From contig NYSW01000025.1 in NCBI GenBank assembly GCA_002683195.1, forward strand, positions 26,459-40,070: a DNA stretch of 13,612 nt, given 5' to 3'. The translations under genes and the position numbers were made by a program. Below the pieces are notes generated by a model. That model did not search any database, was not told where the DNA came from, and saw only the letters and a list, made by a program, of their open reading frames with translations. Shown one piece after another: positions 1 through 6,492 of this stretch. Source of the DNA: Phycisphaerae bacterium (GTDB lineage: Bacteria; Planctomycetota; Phycisphaerae; Phycisphaerales; SM1A02). How positions within the stretch are numbered: position 1 is the stretch's first letter; every line of letters begins with the position of its first letter.

Positions 1-401
1 GCCACGCTCATGGCGATCGCCAACCCGATGCCCCAGACTCGACTGAACAGCCCGATCAGCAGAAGGCCACCGCCGACGAGTTCCACCGTCGCCGTCAACC
101 AGGCCGCGATCACGGGGTATCGAACGCCGTGAGAATCAAGCATGAAGGCCAGGCTGTAGACCCGTCGGGCTTCGATGTCTTCCGCGGGCGAGGTCTCGGC
201 CGACGTGTCCAGGGCATTTTCGGGGGGGGCGACTTCCATCGGGCTCTCACTCATCAGCCGCCTGATGGTCACGGCTTCCTCGCCGGTGAAGGTGTCCGTG
301 GTCATGATCTTGTTCCAGCCGATCGGCACGAACACCGCGCAAAGCACGATTCGGGTGATCAGGGGCACGAGATGGAGCGAAGCGACCCGACTGAGTCCCA
401 T
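1..401 (-). CDS. DoxX family membrane protein (3' end beyond left edge)
   Basis: The reverse strand is open from the ATG at 401 to the window edge, giving 133 codons with no stop, so the C-terminus is missing. The start follows a GGAG Shine-Dalgarno with 7 bases of spacing. A hydrophobic segment at about residues 10-29 ends in the DoxX-like 'PIGWNKI'. A hydrophilic, Glu/Ser-rich loop runs from about 35 to 90. A second hydrophobic segment (about 95-118) contains 'ATVELVGGGLLLIGLFSR', with the membrane-embedded Glu and Gly-rich stretch typical of DoxX, and a third begins near the edge. DoxX-family proteins are small inner-membrane proteins of about four helices; some are linked to redox or thiosulfate metabolism, but most have no assigned function. 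The long acidic loop between helices 1 and 2 is larger than in minimal DoxX proteins. The gene is divergent from tRNA-Leu. Family assignment is fairly secure; the role is unknown. Confidence 0.75.
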   Translation of the reverse strand, partial: MGLSRVASLHLVPLITRIVLCAVFVPIGWNKIMTTDTFTGEEAVTIRRLMSESPMEVAPPENALDTSAETSPAEDIEARRVYSLAFMLDSHGVRYPVIAAWLTATVELVGGGLLLIGLFSRVWGIGLAIAMSV

Positions 402-451
402 GGCATGTCTCCGAGGCAGCCGACCACGGGGTCGGGAGACGTTTCGCGATT

Positions 452-465
452 GATTCGGTCGAATC
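452..465. promoter_or_regulatory. 14-bp palindrome in the doxX / tRNA-Leu divergent spacer
   Basis: GATTCG-GT-CGAATC has perfect 6-bp arms around a 2-base centre. It is the only clear dyad in the 94-base spacer between the leftward doxX-like gene and tRNA-Leu. It lies about 50 bases upstream of the doxX start and 30 bases upstream of the tRNA. That position suits a transcription-factor operator, but TCGA-type words are very common in this genome, so chance is possible. Confidence 0.25.
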
Positions 466-485
466 CACGACCACGACCGTAGGAT
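458..485 (+). promoter_or_regulatory. Candidate promoter for tRNA-Leu
   Basis: A -10-like TAGGAT at 480-485 ends 10 bases before the tRNA 5' end, which is a suitable distance for a start just upstream of the mature tRNA. Sixteen bases earlier is GTCGAA (458-463). That is a poor match to the usual -35, but the same pair with the same spacing recurs before nuoG (13114-13141). Read on the other strand, the -10 region gives TATCCT, which could serve the divergent doxX-like gene. Confidence 0.3.
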
Positions 486-495
486 ACGGCCTTCC

Positions 496-579
496 GCGGG
501 CGTGGCGGAATTGGCAGACGCGCGGGATTTAGGTTCCCGTGGGGGAAACCCCGTGCAGGTTCGATTCCTGTCGCCCGCA
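496..579 (+). tRNA. tRNA-Leu (anticodon UAG)
   Basis: This is a full class II tRNA cloverleaf. The acceptor arm GCGGGCG (496-502) pairs with CGCCCGC (572-578), followed by discriminator A579. The D-arm has the leucine-type GCGGAATTGGCAGAC. The anticodon stem CGGGA/TCCCG (523-527 and 535-539) encloses loop TTTAGGT with anticodon TAG at 530-532, reading CUN leucine codons, CUA in particular. A long variable arm closes with GGGG/CCCC, and the T-arm holds the TTCGATT loop. The 3' CCA is not encoded (the next bases are TTG), so it must be added by a CCA-adding enzyme. The DAHP synthase gene starts about 50 bases downstream. Confidence 0.97.
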
Positions 580-630
580 TTGATTCCCGGCCGAAAGACG
601 GTCGATTCACCCCTGAGGCCCGATTTCGGC

Positions 631-2025
631 ATGTCTCAAGCCCCCGAGAATCCGATCCCCGACGACTGGACCCCCGAGGTGTGGCGGGATCTTCCGACGG
701 CCCAGCAACCCGAATATCCCGACGCCGATCGGCTTCGAGAGACCGTCGCGTCCCTGGGATCTCTGCCACCGCTCACCACGAGCTGGGAGATCGAGAAGCT
801 CAAGTCCCAGCTCGCCGAGGCTGCGCGGGGTGATCGTTTCCTGCTCCAGGGCGGAGACTGCGCGGAACGATTCGACGAGTGCGCCTCCGAATCGATCGCG
901 GCCCGGCTGAAGATCCTTCTCCAGATGAGCCTGGTACTCGCCCACGGCGGACGTCGGCGGGTCATTCGGGTCGGTCGCTTCGCCGGTCAGTACGCCAAGC
1001 CTCGATCCACTTCGACCGAACGCCGGGGTGACGTCGAACTCCCGAGTTATCGCGGCGACATCGTCAACGGGCCCCGTTTCGATCCGGCCAGCAGGATCCC
1101 CGATCCGGCGCGGCTCCTTCAGGCCCACGGCCGTTCGGCGATGACCCTCAACTTCATCCGGTCCCTGGTCGACGGCGGTTTCGCCGATCTGCACCATCCG
1201 GAATACTGGGATCTCGACTTCGTTCACCACTCACCACTCGCCGCCGACTACCAGCGGATGGTGGAGTCGATCGGCGAAGGGCTTCGATTCATGGAGTCGC
1301 TGGCGGGAGTTCGGGTGCAGGATCTCTCCCGCGTCGACTTCTTCACCAGCCATGAAGCGCTGCTGCTGGAGTACGAGGCCGCGCTCACGCGGCGGGTACC
1401 CCATCGCGATGGATGGTGGAACCTGTCGACCCATCTTCCGTGGATCGGACTCCGGACCGCGGATCCCACTGGCGGTCACGTGGCCTACATGGCCGGGATT
1501 CGGAATCCGGTGGCGGTCAAGATCGGACCGGGCATCGAGCCGTCGAAGGTGGTCGAACTGGCGGAGATCCTCGACCCGGAGCAGGAACCCGGAAGGCTCA
1601 CCCTGATCCACCGGTTCGGCCGCGATGGAGTCGATGAGGGGTTGCCTGCGGTGATCGAAGCGGTGCGGGACGCGGGCCGAGAGCCGTTGTGGGTCTGCGA
1701 TCCGATGCACGGAAACACTCGGACGGTCACGCCAACATCAGGCTCGATCGCCGGAACTGCGGTCAAGACCCGGTCCTTCGACGACATCCTCCATGAGCTC
1801 GAACGGTCGTTCGAGATCCACGAGGCCTGCGGAACGAGACTCGGTGGCGTGCACTTCGAGCTGACCGGGGAGAACGTCACCGAATGCGTTGGAGGCGCCC
1901 GAGGGTTGGCCGACGCGGACCTCGGCCACGCCTACCGCTCCCAGGTCGATCCCCGGCTCAACTACGAGCAGGCCCTGGAGATGGCGATGCTGATCGCCCG
2001 CCGGATGCGGGATGACACCGCCTGA
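631..2025 (+). CDS. Class II 3-deoxy-7-phosphoheptulonate (DAHP) synthase
   Basis: The enzyme condenses phosphoenolpyruvate with erythrose 4-phosphate to DAHP, the committed step to chorismate and aromatic amino acids, in the cytosol. The 464-residue product has typical class II (AroA-II) length and motifs: LLQGGDCAERF (metal-ligand Cys77), RVGRFAGQYAKPR (113-125), WWNLSTHLPWIG, AVKIGP (Lys297), HRFGRDG (Arg328), WVCDPMHGNT (His360), HFELTGENVTECVGG (Glu410) and DPRLNYEQALE (Asp440). By alignment from memory with the Mycobacterium tuberculosis enzyme, all four metal ligands (Cys, His, Glu, Asp) are kept. The stretch between DPMHGNT and KTR is about 8 residues longer. The frame stays open upstream through the tRNA, so the start is taken at the ATG at 631, where the family N-terminus begins. 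No strong Shine-Dalgarno is visible. No other aromatic-pathway gene is adjacent. Confidence 0.95.
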   Translation: MSQAPENPIPDDWTPEVWRDLPTAQQPEYPDADRLRETVASLGSLPPLTTSWEIEKLKSQLAEAARGDRFLLQGGDCAERFDECASESIAARLKILLQMSLVLAHGGRRRVIRVGRFAGQYAKPRSTSTERRGDVELPSYRGDIVNGPRFDPASRIPDPARLLQAHGRSAMTLNFIRSLVDGGFADLHHPEYWDLDFVHHSPLAADYQRMVESIGEGLRFMESLAGVRVQDLSRVDFFTSHEALLLEYEAALTRRVPHRDGWWNLSTHLPWIGLRTADPTGGHVAYMAGIRNPVAVKIGPGIEPSKVVELAEILDPEQEPGRLTLIHRFGRDGVDEGLPAVIEAVRDAGREPLWVCDPMHGNTRTVTPTSGSIAGTAVKTRSFDDILHELERSFEIHEACGTRLGGVHFELTGENVTECVGGARGLADADLGHAYRSQVDPRLNYEQALEMAMLIARRMRDDTA

Positions 2026-2155
2026 AGTGAGGAGTGAGGGAGCACGGTTCCGCGGCGTGTGACCAGGACGCTTTGCGGCCGAAAACATCAGGGTCGATAC
2101 GACTTCCTCGCATCTCACCCGCCATCAAAGGCGAAAGACGTCACGTTTGCACCTG

Positions 2156-2220
2156 GTTTCCAGTAGGTTCTCGTTCCCAATAGGGTTCCCGTTCCCAGTA
2201 GGGCTCCCGTTCCCACCATC
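2156..2220 (+). repeat. 18-bp tandem repeat, about 3.5 copies
   Basis: The 18-base unit GTTCCCGTTCCCAGTAGG is repeated at 2167-2184, 2185-2202 and 2203-2220, with a partial copy just before (2156-2166). Copies differ by a few bases, and the last diverges at its 3' end. Each unit contains two GTTCCC-like hexamers, and the first units end in TAGG. The array stops 22 bases before the start of the secreted protein gene, immediately upstream of its ribosome-binding site, so it lies in the promoter or 5' leader. Because 18 is a multiple of three, the frame stays open through it, but no good start codon precedes it. Confidence 0.8.
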
Positions 2221-2227
2221 CAGACGC

Positions 2228-2234
2228 GAGGAGA
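2228..2234 (+). promoter_or_regulatory. Ribosome-binding site fixing the start at 2243
   Basis: GAGGAGA lies 8 bases before the ATG at 2243. It is a near-ideal Shine-Dalgarno, and it selects this ATG over the in-frame TTG at 2147 upstream of the repeat. The signal peptide begins exactly at this ATG. Confidence 0.75.
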
Positions 2235-2242
2235 CAGATTTC

Positions 2243-2971
2243 ATGAGCACCAGAGTTATCATTTGCACCACCATGGCGCTGTTGGTTGCCACTTCCGTCC
2301 ACGCCGACACCATCCAGTACAGCCATGACTACGGTTTCTTGGCCGTCGATGTCGATCTCGATGCGGAACGCGATTTCGTGGCCTTTCCAGCGGACACCTG
2401 GGATGCCCAGATCGACCAGTTTGACTCGAGCCTCGGTTCACTGGTCGGCATCGCCTTTGATTTCAATCTCAACTTCGAGATTGGTGGCATGACCAATGAT
2501 GATCCCGGTGACTCCATTTTGGGGACCGGCGGTGGCATGGGTGCTTTCGGCTACTTCTTCTATAACTCGACCGATGGCTGGTTGCAGAACGAGGCGGGTA
2601 ATGGAGCCAGCGCTGGCAGCACGGAGGCCAACACCGCGTTCTCCGAGACCTTTTTGGTCACGGCGACGTGGGCTCTGGAAGATTCGATGGACGCCAGCGC
2701 CTGGTCTGATCTGGCCCAGGCGGTCACGGGATCGGGATCCTGGACTTTCATGTGGAATGCGGTCATGGGAGGCAGCTTCGGTACGGGTCAAGGCCCGGGT
2801 AATCCGAACGACGTGAGTGGCCTGGATCTGGACAGTCTTTACGCTCAGTTGAACAGCGGCAGCATCACGGTGACCTACGACTACGAGGCGAACTCGAACC
2901 CGGTCCCCGGACCGGCGGCCGTCATGGCCGTCGCCGCGATCGGGTTGGTCCGTCGTCGAAGTCGCGGCTGA
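2243..2971 (+). CDS. Secreted PEP-CTERM-like (exosortase substrate) protein, choice-of-anchor E-like
   Basis: This is a 242-residue exported protein. A signal peptide (residues 1-21, hydrophobic core VIICTTMALLVATSV, likely cleavage after VHA) precedes a beta-rich, Gly/Asp/Asn-rich body. The tail (about 219-242) has a VPGPAAV motif, a short hydrophobic helix and terminal RRRSRG, which is the layout of PEP-CTERM sorting signals recognised by exosortase in planctomycetes. The early pattern 'TIQYSHDYG ... FDSSLGSLVGIAFDFN' resembles choice-of-anchor E domain proteins, which have a beta-sandwich ending in such anchors; this is recognition by eye and less certain. The likely fate is export, processing and attachment to the cell surface or extracellular matrix. 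The coding sequence is visibly less G+C-rich than its neighbours. No exosortase gene is nearby, which is normal because substrates are scattered. The exact function is unknown. Confidence 0.8.
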   Translation: MSTRVIICTTMALLVATSVHADTIQYSHDYGFLAVDVDLDAERDFVAFPADTWDAQIDQFDSSLGSLVGIAFDFNLNFEIGGMTNDDPGDSILGTGGGMGAFGYFFYNSTDGWLQNEAGNGASAGSTEANTAFSETFLVTATWALEDSMDASAWSDLAQAVTGSGSWTFMWNAVMGGSFGTGQGPGNPNDVSGLDLDSLYAQLNSGSITVTYDYEANSNPVPGPAAVMAVAAIGLVRRRSRG

Positions 2972-3039
2972 GCCCGGCCGGCCTTCCTGCGGTGCCGCTG
3001 ATGGACCCCTGGTCCCGGGTTCCGCTCCCCGCCATCGGC

Positions 3040-3045
3040 TACACT
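3040..3045 (+). promoter_or_regulatory. Candidate -10 element; possibly leaderless start of the ketosynthase operon
   Basis: TACACT lies 9 bases before the ATG at 3055, and there is no Shine-Dalgarno between them. If this is a -10 hexamer, transcription would begin at or within a few bases of the start codon, giving a leaderless or nearly leaderless mRNA. No convincing -35 is seen at the right distance, so the call is weak. Confidence 0.3.
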
Positions 3046-3054
3046 CGCGATCCC

Positions 3055-4407
3055 ATGTCCAGGACCCAACGTCGCGTCGTCATCTCCGGTCTCGGCCCCA
3101 TCACGCCCGTCGGGGTCGGCATCGATGCCATGTGGGAGAAGTCCTGCGAAGGTGGCAGTGCCATCTCCCGAATCGAAGCCTTTGATGCCAGCGGCTTCCG
3201 CAGCCGCCACGGTGGGGGGATCTCCAAGGACCTCTTCAACGTTCGGGACGCGGTGCCCAAGTCGTACCGCAAGGCGACCAAGGTCATGGCCCGCGACACC
3301 GAGTTCGCGGTCGGCGGCGCCGCCGCCGCCATCGCCGACGCCGGTCTGGTCACCAAGGCTGCGGGTGACGAAGAGCCTCCCACGATCGCACCCAATCGCA
3401 TGGGATGCCACATCGGCGCGGGGCTCATCGCGGCCGACATCGATGAACTCTCCATGGCCCTCGCCCGATCGGTCGACGCCGACGGCGACTTCGATTATGC
3501 GACCTGGGGCGAGCAGGGAATGGGCAACCTGACCCCGCTCTGGCTCCTGAAGTACCTGCCCAACATGCTGGCGTGCCACGTCACGATCATCCATGACTGC
3601 CAGGCGCCGTCGAACACCATCACCTGCGCCGAATCGAGCGCGACCCTCTCGATCGGCGAGTCGATGAGGGTCATCCAGCGGGGGGCCGCGGACGTCTGCC
3701 TCTCCGGCGGTTGTGACTCGAAGCTCAACCCGATGGCCCTGCTTCGCCAGCAGTTTGCCGAACGAATCGCCGAGACCGGCGATGACGATGCGACGGCGCA
3801 CGAGGCGGTGCGGCCCTACGCCGCCGATGCCGACGGCACGCTGGCCGGCGAAGGGGGTGGAATCCTCGTGCTCGAGGCCCTCGACTCGGTTCGTGAACGC
3901 GGGGTTCGGATCTACGCCGAAGTCTCCGGTTTCGGTGCGGCGCAGTCCGACTGCCCGGACACCATCGGGATGAAGTTCGCCGAAGACGACCCGGGGCTCC
4001 AAAGCGCGATCCGTCAGGCCCTGCGAGCCGCGAAGCTCGAACCGGCCGACATCGACGCCATCGTTCCAAGCGGTACCGGGATCCCCGACGTGGACGCGGC
4101 GGATCGACGCGGCATGAAGGCCGTGTTCGGCGACCGGCTTCCCGAGATACCGATGATTCTCCCGATACCGGTCTTCGGACTGTGTGGAGCGGGAATGGGT
4201 GCCGTCTCCGTCTCGCTCGCCGCCAAGGCGATCGAGCAGCAGCGACTTCCGGCCCGGGTCAACGCCGGTTCGATCGAGGGACTCGACGCCGCCGCGGCCG
4301 ACTCCTGCGAGGCCGACCTCGGGGCGATCCTGGTGTTCACGACGAATCTCGGAGGACAGTCCGCCGCGGTGGTCCTGACCCGCGTCGACGAGGAGGATTC
4401 CCGATGA
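3055..4407 (+). CDS. Ketosynthase-fold protein lacking catalytic residues (chain-length-factor-like partner)
   Basis: The 450-residue protein has the FabF/KAS II thiolase fold from end to end: RRVVISGLGPITPVG at the start, a complete middle, DADGTLAGEGGGILVLE (about 258-274), and TNLGGQ (430-435) in place of NNFGFGG. Aligned with its neighbour, the nucleophile motif TACASSTQAIG becomes CAESSATLSIG, so the Cys is Glu193. AHGTGT becomes PSGTGI (His to Ser339). The KSxxGH block becomes IPVFGL (Lys to Ile371, His to Leu376). A Cys at 191 is two residues out of register. Loss of every catalytic residue with the fold intact is the pattern of chain-length factors (KS-beta) that pair with an active ketosynthase. 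The frame is undamaged, so this is not a decaying pseudogene. It overlaps the active ketosynthase by ATGA. The start at 3055 matches the family; an in-frame GTG at 2992 would add a non-family extension. Fold is certain; role is inferred. Confidence 0.85.
   Translation: MSRTQRRVVISGLGPITPVGVGIDAMWEKSCEGGSAISRIEAFDASGFRSRHGGGISKDLFNVRDAVPKSYRKATKVMARDTEFAVGGAAAAIADAGLVTKAAGDEEPPTIAPNRMGCHIGAGLIAADIDELSMALARSVDADGDFDYATWGEQGMGNLTPLWLLKYLPNMLACHVTIIHDCQAPSNTITCAESSATLSIGESMRVIQRGAADVCLSGGCDSKLNPMALLRQQFAERIAETGDDDATAHEAVRPYAADADGTLAGEGGGILVLEALDSVRERGVRIYAEVSGFGAAQSDCPDTIGMKFAEDDPGLQSAIRQALRAAKLEPADIDAIVPSGTGIPDVDAADRRGMKAVFGDRLPEIPMILPIPVFGLCGAGMGAVSVSLAAKAIEQQRLPARVNAGSIEGLDAAAADSCEADLGAILVFTTNLGGQSAAVVLTRVDEEDSR
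4391..4396 (+). promoter_or_regulatory. Ribosome-binding site for the second ketosynthase
   Basis: AGGAGG sits inside the end of the upstream gene, 7 bases before the ATG at 4404. It fixes that start, although the frame is open as far back as 4182. With the ATGA stop/start overlap it indicates translational coupling of the two ketosynthase genes. Confidence 0.8.
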
Positions 4408-5735
4408 CCGTCCAGCGAAACGACGACGAACGAGTCGTGATCACCGGCATGGGATGGGTCACGCCCCTCGGGTGTGACCTCGACACGGTCTGGAAGCGGC
4501 TCATGGCCGCCGACAGCGGCATGGCGGCGATCACCCGCTTCGATGCCGCGACCTTCCCCACCAAGTTCGCCGCGGAGGTGAGGGACTTCAACGTCGATGA
4601 CTTCGTCGACGACCCGGCGGTCCATGCCGATGCGGGCCTCAACGTGCAGTTCGCCCTCGGGGCGGCCCGGCAGGCGTGGACGCAGGCCGGCCTTGCCGCC
4701 GGCAACTTCGATCCGCTTCGGGCCGGCCTCTACCTGGGCGCGGGCGAAGGCGTCCTGGACTTCGACAACTACGCGGGCAGCAACATCGCCGGCTGGAACG
4801 CCGAGACGCGTCGCGTCGATGGCGCTCGCTGGGTCGAGGAAGCGCTGAAGACGATGAGCGCCATCCGCGAGATCGAGCAGGAACCGAACATGCCACTGGC
4901 CCACCTGGGTCGGGAGTTCGGCCTTCGCGGCCCCGCCTACAACTGCCTGACGGCCTGCGCCGCCAGCACCCAGGCCATCGGTGAAGCCACCGACATTCTT
5001 CGGCGGGGCGATGCCGATCTCATGCTCTCGGGTGGCACCCACACCATGATCCATCCGCTCGGGGTCACCGGTTTCAACCGGTTGACCGCGATGTCGCAGC
5101 ACGACGGCGATCCGACCGAGGCCTCGAAGCCCTTCGACCGAACCCGCGGTGGATTCGTGATGGGCGAGGGATCGGGCATGGTGGTGCTCGAGACGCTCGC
5201 GCACGCCCGAAACCGCGGCGCCACGCCGATCGTCGAGATCCTCGGCTACGGCTCGAGTTGCGATGCGTACCGGATCACCGACATCCAGCCCGACGGACGG
5301 GGCGCGGGGGCGGCGATGGAGCAGGCGTTGGAGGAGGCGGGAATCGATCCCCACGGAACCCAGGAGGATGGTCGCCCCCACATCCACTACATCTCCGCCC
5401 ACGGCACCGGCACCAAGGAGAACGACTCGATCGAGACCCGGGCGGTGAAACGGGTCTTCGGCGAGCTCGCCCCGGCGATTCCCATGAGCTCCATCAAGAG
5501 CATGATGGGCCACCTGATCGCCGCCGCGGGCGCGGTGGAACTGATCACCAGCGCCATGGCGATCAAGCACGGCATGGTCCCGCCGACCCGGAATCTCCAC
5601 CATCCCGATCCCGATCTCGATCTGGACTACGTTCCCAACGAAGCGCGGGAGGTCGTGGTGAACGCCGCGTTGTCCAACAACTTCGGCTTCGGCGGCCAGA
5701 ACGACACCCTGGTGATCGCCCGGATGGACGACTGA
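4404..5735 (+). CDS. Beta-ketoacyl-ACP synthase, FabF (KAS II) type, catalytically intact
   Basis: The enzyme elongates acyl chains by decarboxylative condensation of malonyl-ACP with an enzyme-bound acyl group, in the cytosol. The 443-residue product is of typical FabF length (a little over 400). It opens with ERVVITGMGWVTPLG, has the nucleophile in LTACAASTQAIGE (Cys185), SAHGTGTKEND (His333), SIKSMMGHLIAAAGAVE (Lys365 and His370) and closes with SNNFGFGGQND (425-434). The substrate-loop motif SKPFDRTRGGFVMGEGSGM is also present. It is the active partner to the catalytically dead homologue that overlaps it upstream, and a membrane-anchored protein follows after 3 bases. No acyl carrier protein, ketoreductase or dehydratase is in the window, so the pathway (general fatty acids or a specialised lipid or polyketide) cannot be decided. 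It could be the housekeeping fabF or a dedicated KS-alpha; the paired layout favours the second slightly. Confidence 0.93.
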   Translation: MTVQRNDDERVVITGMGWVTPLGCDLDTVWKRLMAADSGMAAITRFDAATFPTKFAAEVRDFNVDDFVDDPAVHADAGLNVQFALGAARQAWTQAGLAAGNFDPLRAGLYLGAGEGVLDFDNYAGSNIAGWNAETRRVDGARWVEEALKTMSAIREIEQEPNMPLAHLGREFGLRGPAYNCLTACAASTQAIGEATDILRRGDADLMLSGGTHTMIHPLGVTGFNRLTAMSQHDGDPTEASKPFDRTRGGFVMGEGSGMVVLETLAHARNRGATPIVEILGYGSSCDAYRITDIQPDGRGAGAAMEQALEEAGIDPHGTQEDGRPHIHYISAHGTGTKENDSIETRAVKRVFGELAPAIPMSSIKSMMGHLIAAAGAVELITSAMAIKHGMVPPTRNLHHPDPDLDLDYVPNEAREVVVNAALSNNFGFGGQNDTLVIARMDD

Positions 5736-5738
5736 CCG

Positions 5739-6413
5739 GTGTCGCCGTCGCGGCGCCAGGTCGGATCGCGTTCCGCCCGGCGATGGTTGAGATGGTTGTT
5801 GCCGGTCTTCGGACTCGGACTCGTGACCTTGGTCTTCCTGTTTTTGCATCGCCCCGGCTGGTGGGTCGAGGCCGGTGATTCCTCGCCCGCCGCGGTGGCC
5901 CGTGGCCGGGGGTTGGAGCAGGCGTTGAGCCGGGAATTCACCCAGGTCCGCGAGCAGGAGAACTGGGGATTCGTGTTGGGCGAGGAAGACCTCAACGCCT
6001 GGCTCGCGAACCGGCTCGTCCCCTGGGCCGACAGCCGGGAGAACGTCTCGCTCCCCGAGGGTTTTTCAGATCCCAGGATCAGGTTCGGCGACGGCTGGGT
6101 CGAGGTCGGCCTGCTCGCCGATCAGATCGGATTGGGAATCATGTCCACGATTCGGTTCGAGGTCCGACTGGAGGATGGGGATCTCGTGTTTCTGCCCGCC
6201 TTCGCCCGTCTCGGCCCCCTGGACCTGACGGAGCGGGGACTCGGGTCTCTCGAGGCGTACGCTCGGGGTGATGATCGACTTCGGTTCGACGGTTCCGGGG
6301 AGGTTCGGGTGTCGGCGGTGGTGCCCCTGTTGGACGGACGCCGGGTGTTGGTCAAGGATCTCGAGCTCGTCCCCGGCGAAATGGCGGTTCGGCTGCAGAC
6401 CCTCGGCCCCTGA
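5739..6413 (+). CDS. Single-pass membrane-anchored protein of unknown function
   Basis: This 224-residue protein starts at a GTG three bases after the ketosynthase stop, so it is probably translated by coupling within the same operon. The N-terminus is Arg-rich (SRRQ...RSARRWLRW) and is followed by one hydrophobic helix (about 19-37), which predicts an N-in signal anchor with the rest outside the cytoplasm. The soluble part contains EEDLNAWLANRL (82-93), a helical motif I recall from uncharacterised proteins of the Planctomycetes/Verrucomicrobia group. Alternating beta-strand-like segments follow (VEVGLLADQIGLG, IRFEVRLEDGDLVFLP, VRVSAVVPLLDG), consistent with a beta-rich, lipid- or envelope-facing domain. 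There are no catalytic signatures and no cysteines. Its place behind the ketosynthase pair suggests a link with the lipid product, but that is inference. Confidence 0.75.
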   Translation: MSPSRRQVGSRSARRWLRWLLPVFGLGLVTLVFLFLHRPGWWVEAGDSSPAAVARGRGLEQALSREFTQVREQENWGFVLGEEDLNAWLANRLVPWADSRENVSLPEGFSDPRIRFGDGWVEVGLLADQIGLGIMSTIRFEVRLEDGDLVFLPAFARLGPLDLTERGLGSLEAYARGDDRLRFDGSGEVRVSAVVPLLDGRRVLVKDLELVPGEMAVRLQTLGP

Positions 6414-6492
6414 ATTCTGGATGAATGGTCGATTGGTCCGCTCAGAACCCACGGGCCGCCGCGTTTCCCGATGATGGCGTGGTCGCACGCTG

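Noticed and set aside
502..630. 43-codon N-terminal extension of DAHP synthase
   Set aside because: The frame is open only because it runs through the tRNA-Leu sequence. The enzyme's family N-terminus begins near the ATG at 631.
2156..2220. CRISPR array
   Set aside because: The units abut without unique spacers and are too short; there are no cas genes.
2147..2242. In-frame extension of the secreted protein through the 18-bp repeat (FSFPIG/FPFPVG/LPFPPS)
   Set aside because: It begins at a TTG without a ribosome-binding site and would bury the signal peptide. The ATG at 2243 has an ideal Shine-Dalgarno and a signal peptide starting at once.
2992..3054. GTG start 21 codons upstream of the first ketosynthase
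   Set aside because: The extension has no family counterpart and no Shine-Dalgarno; the conserved N-terminus starts a few residues after the ATG at 3055.
2881..4002. 373-codon open frame on the minus strand opposite the first ketosynthase
   Set aside because: Overlaps two supported genes and shows no signal peptide, domain or ribosome-binding site.
3055..4407. Pseudogene status of the first ketosynthase
   Set aside because: All catalytic residues are replaced, but the frame is intact at full length, fold motifs are kept and the gene is translationally coupled to its partner. That fits a functional non-catalytic subunit better than decay.
4014..5849. 611-codon open frame on the minus strand opposite the ketosynthases
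   Set aside because: It is a shadow of two clearly recognisable genes in G+C-rich sequence. Its translation is low-complexity Arg/Gly/His/Asp-rich and matches no family I know.
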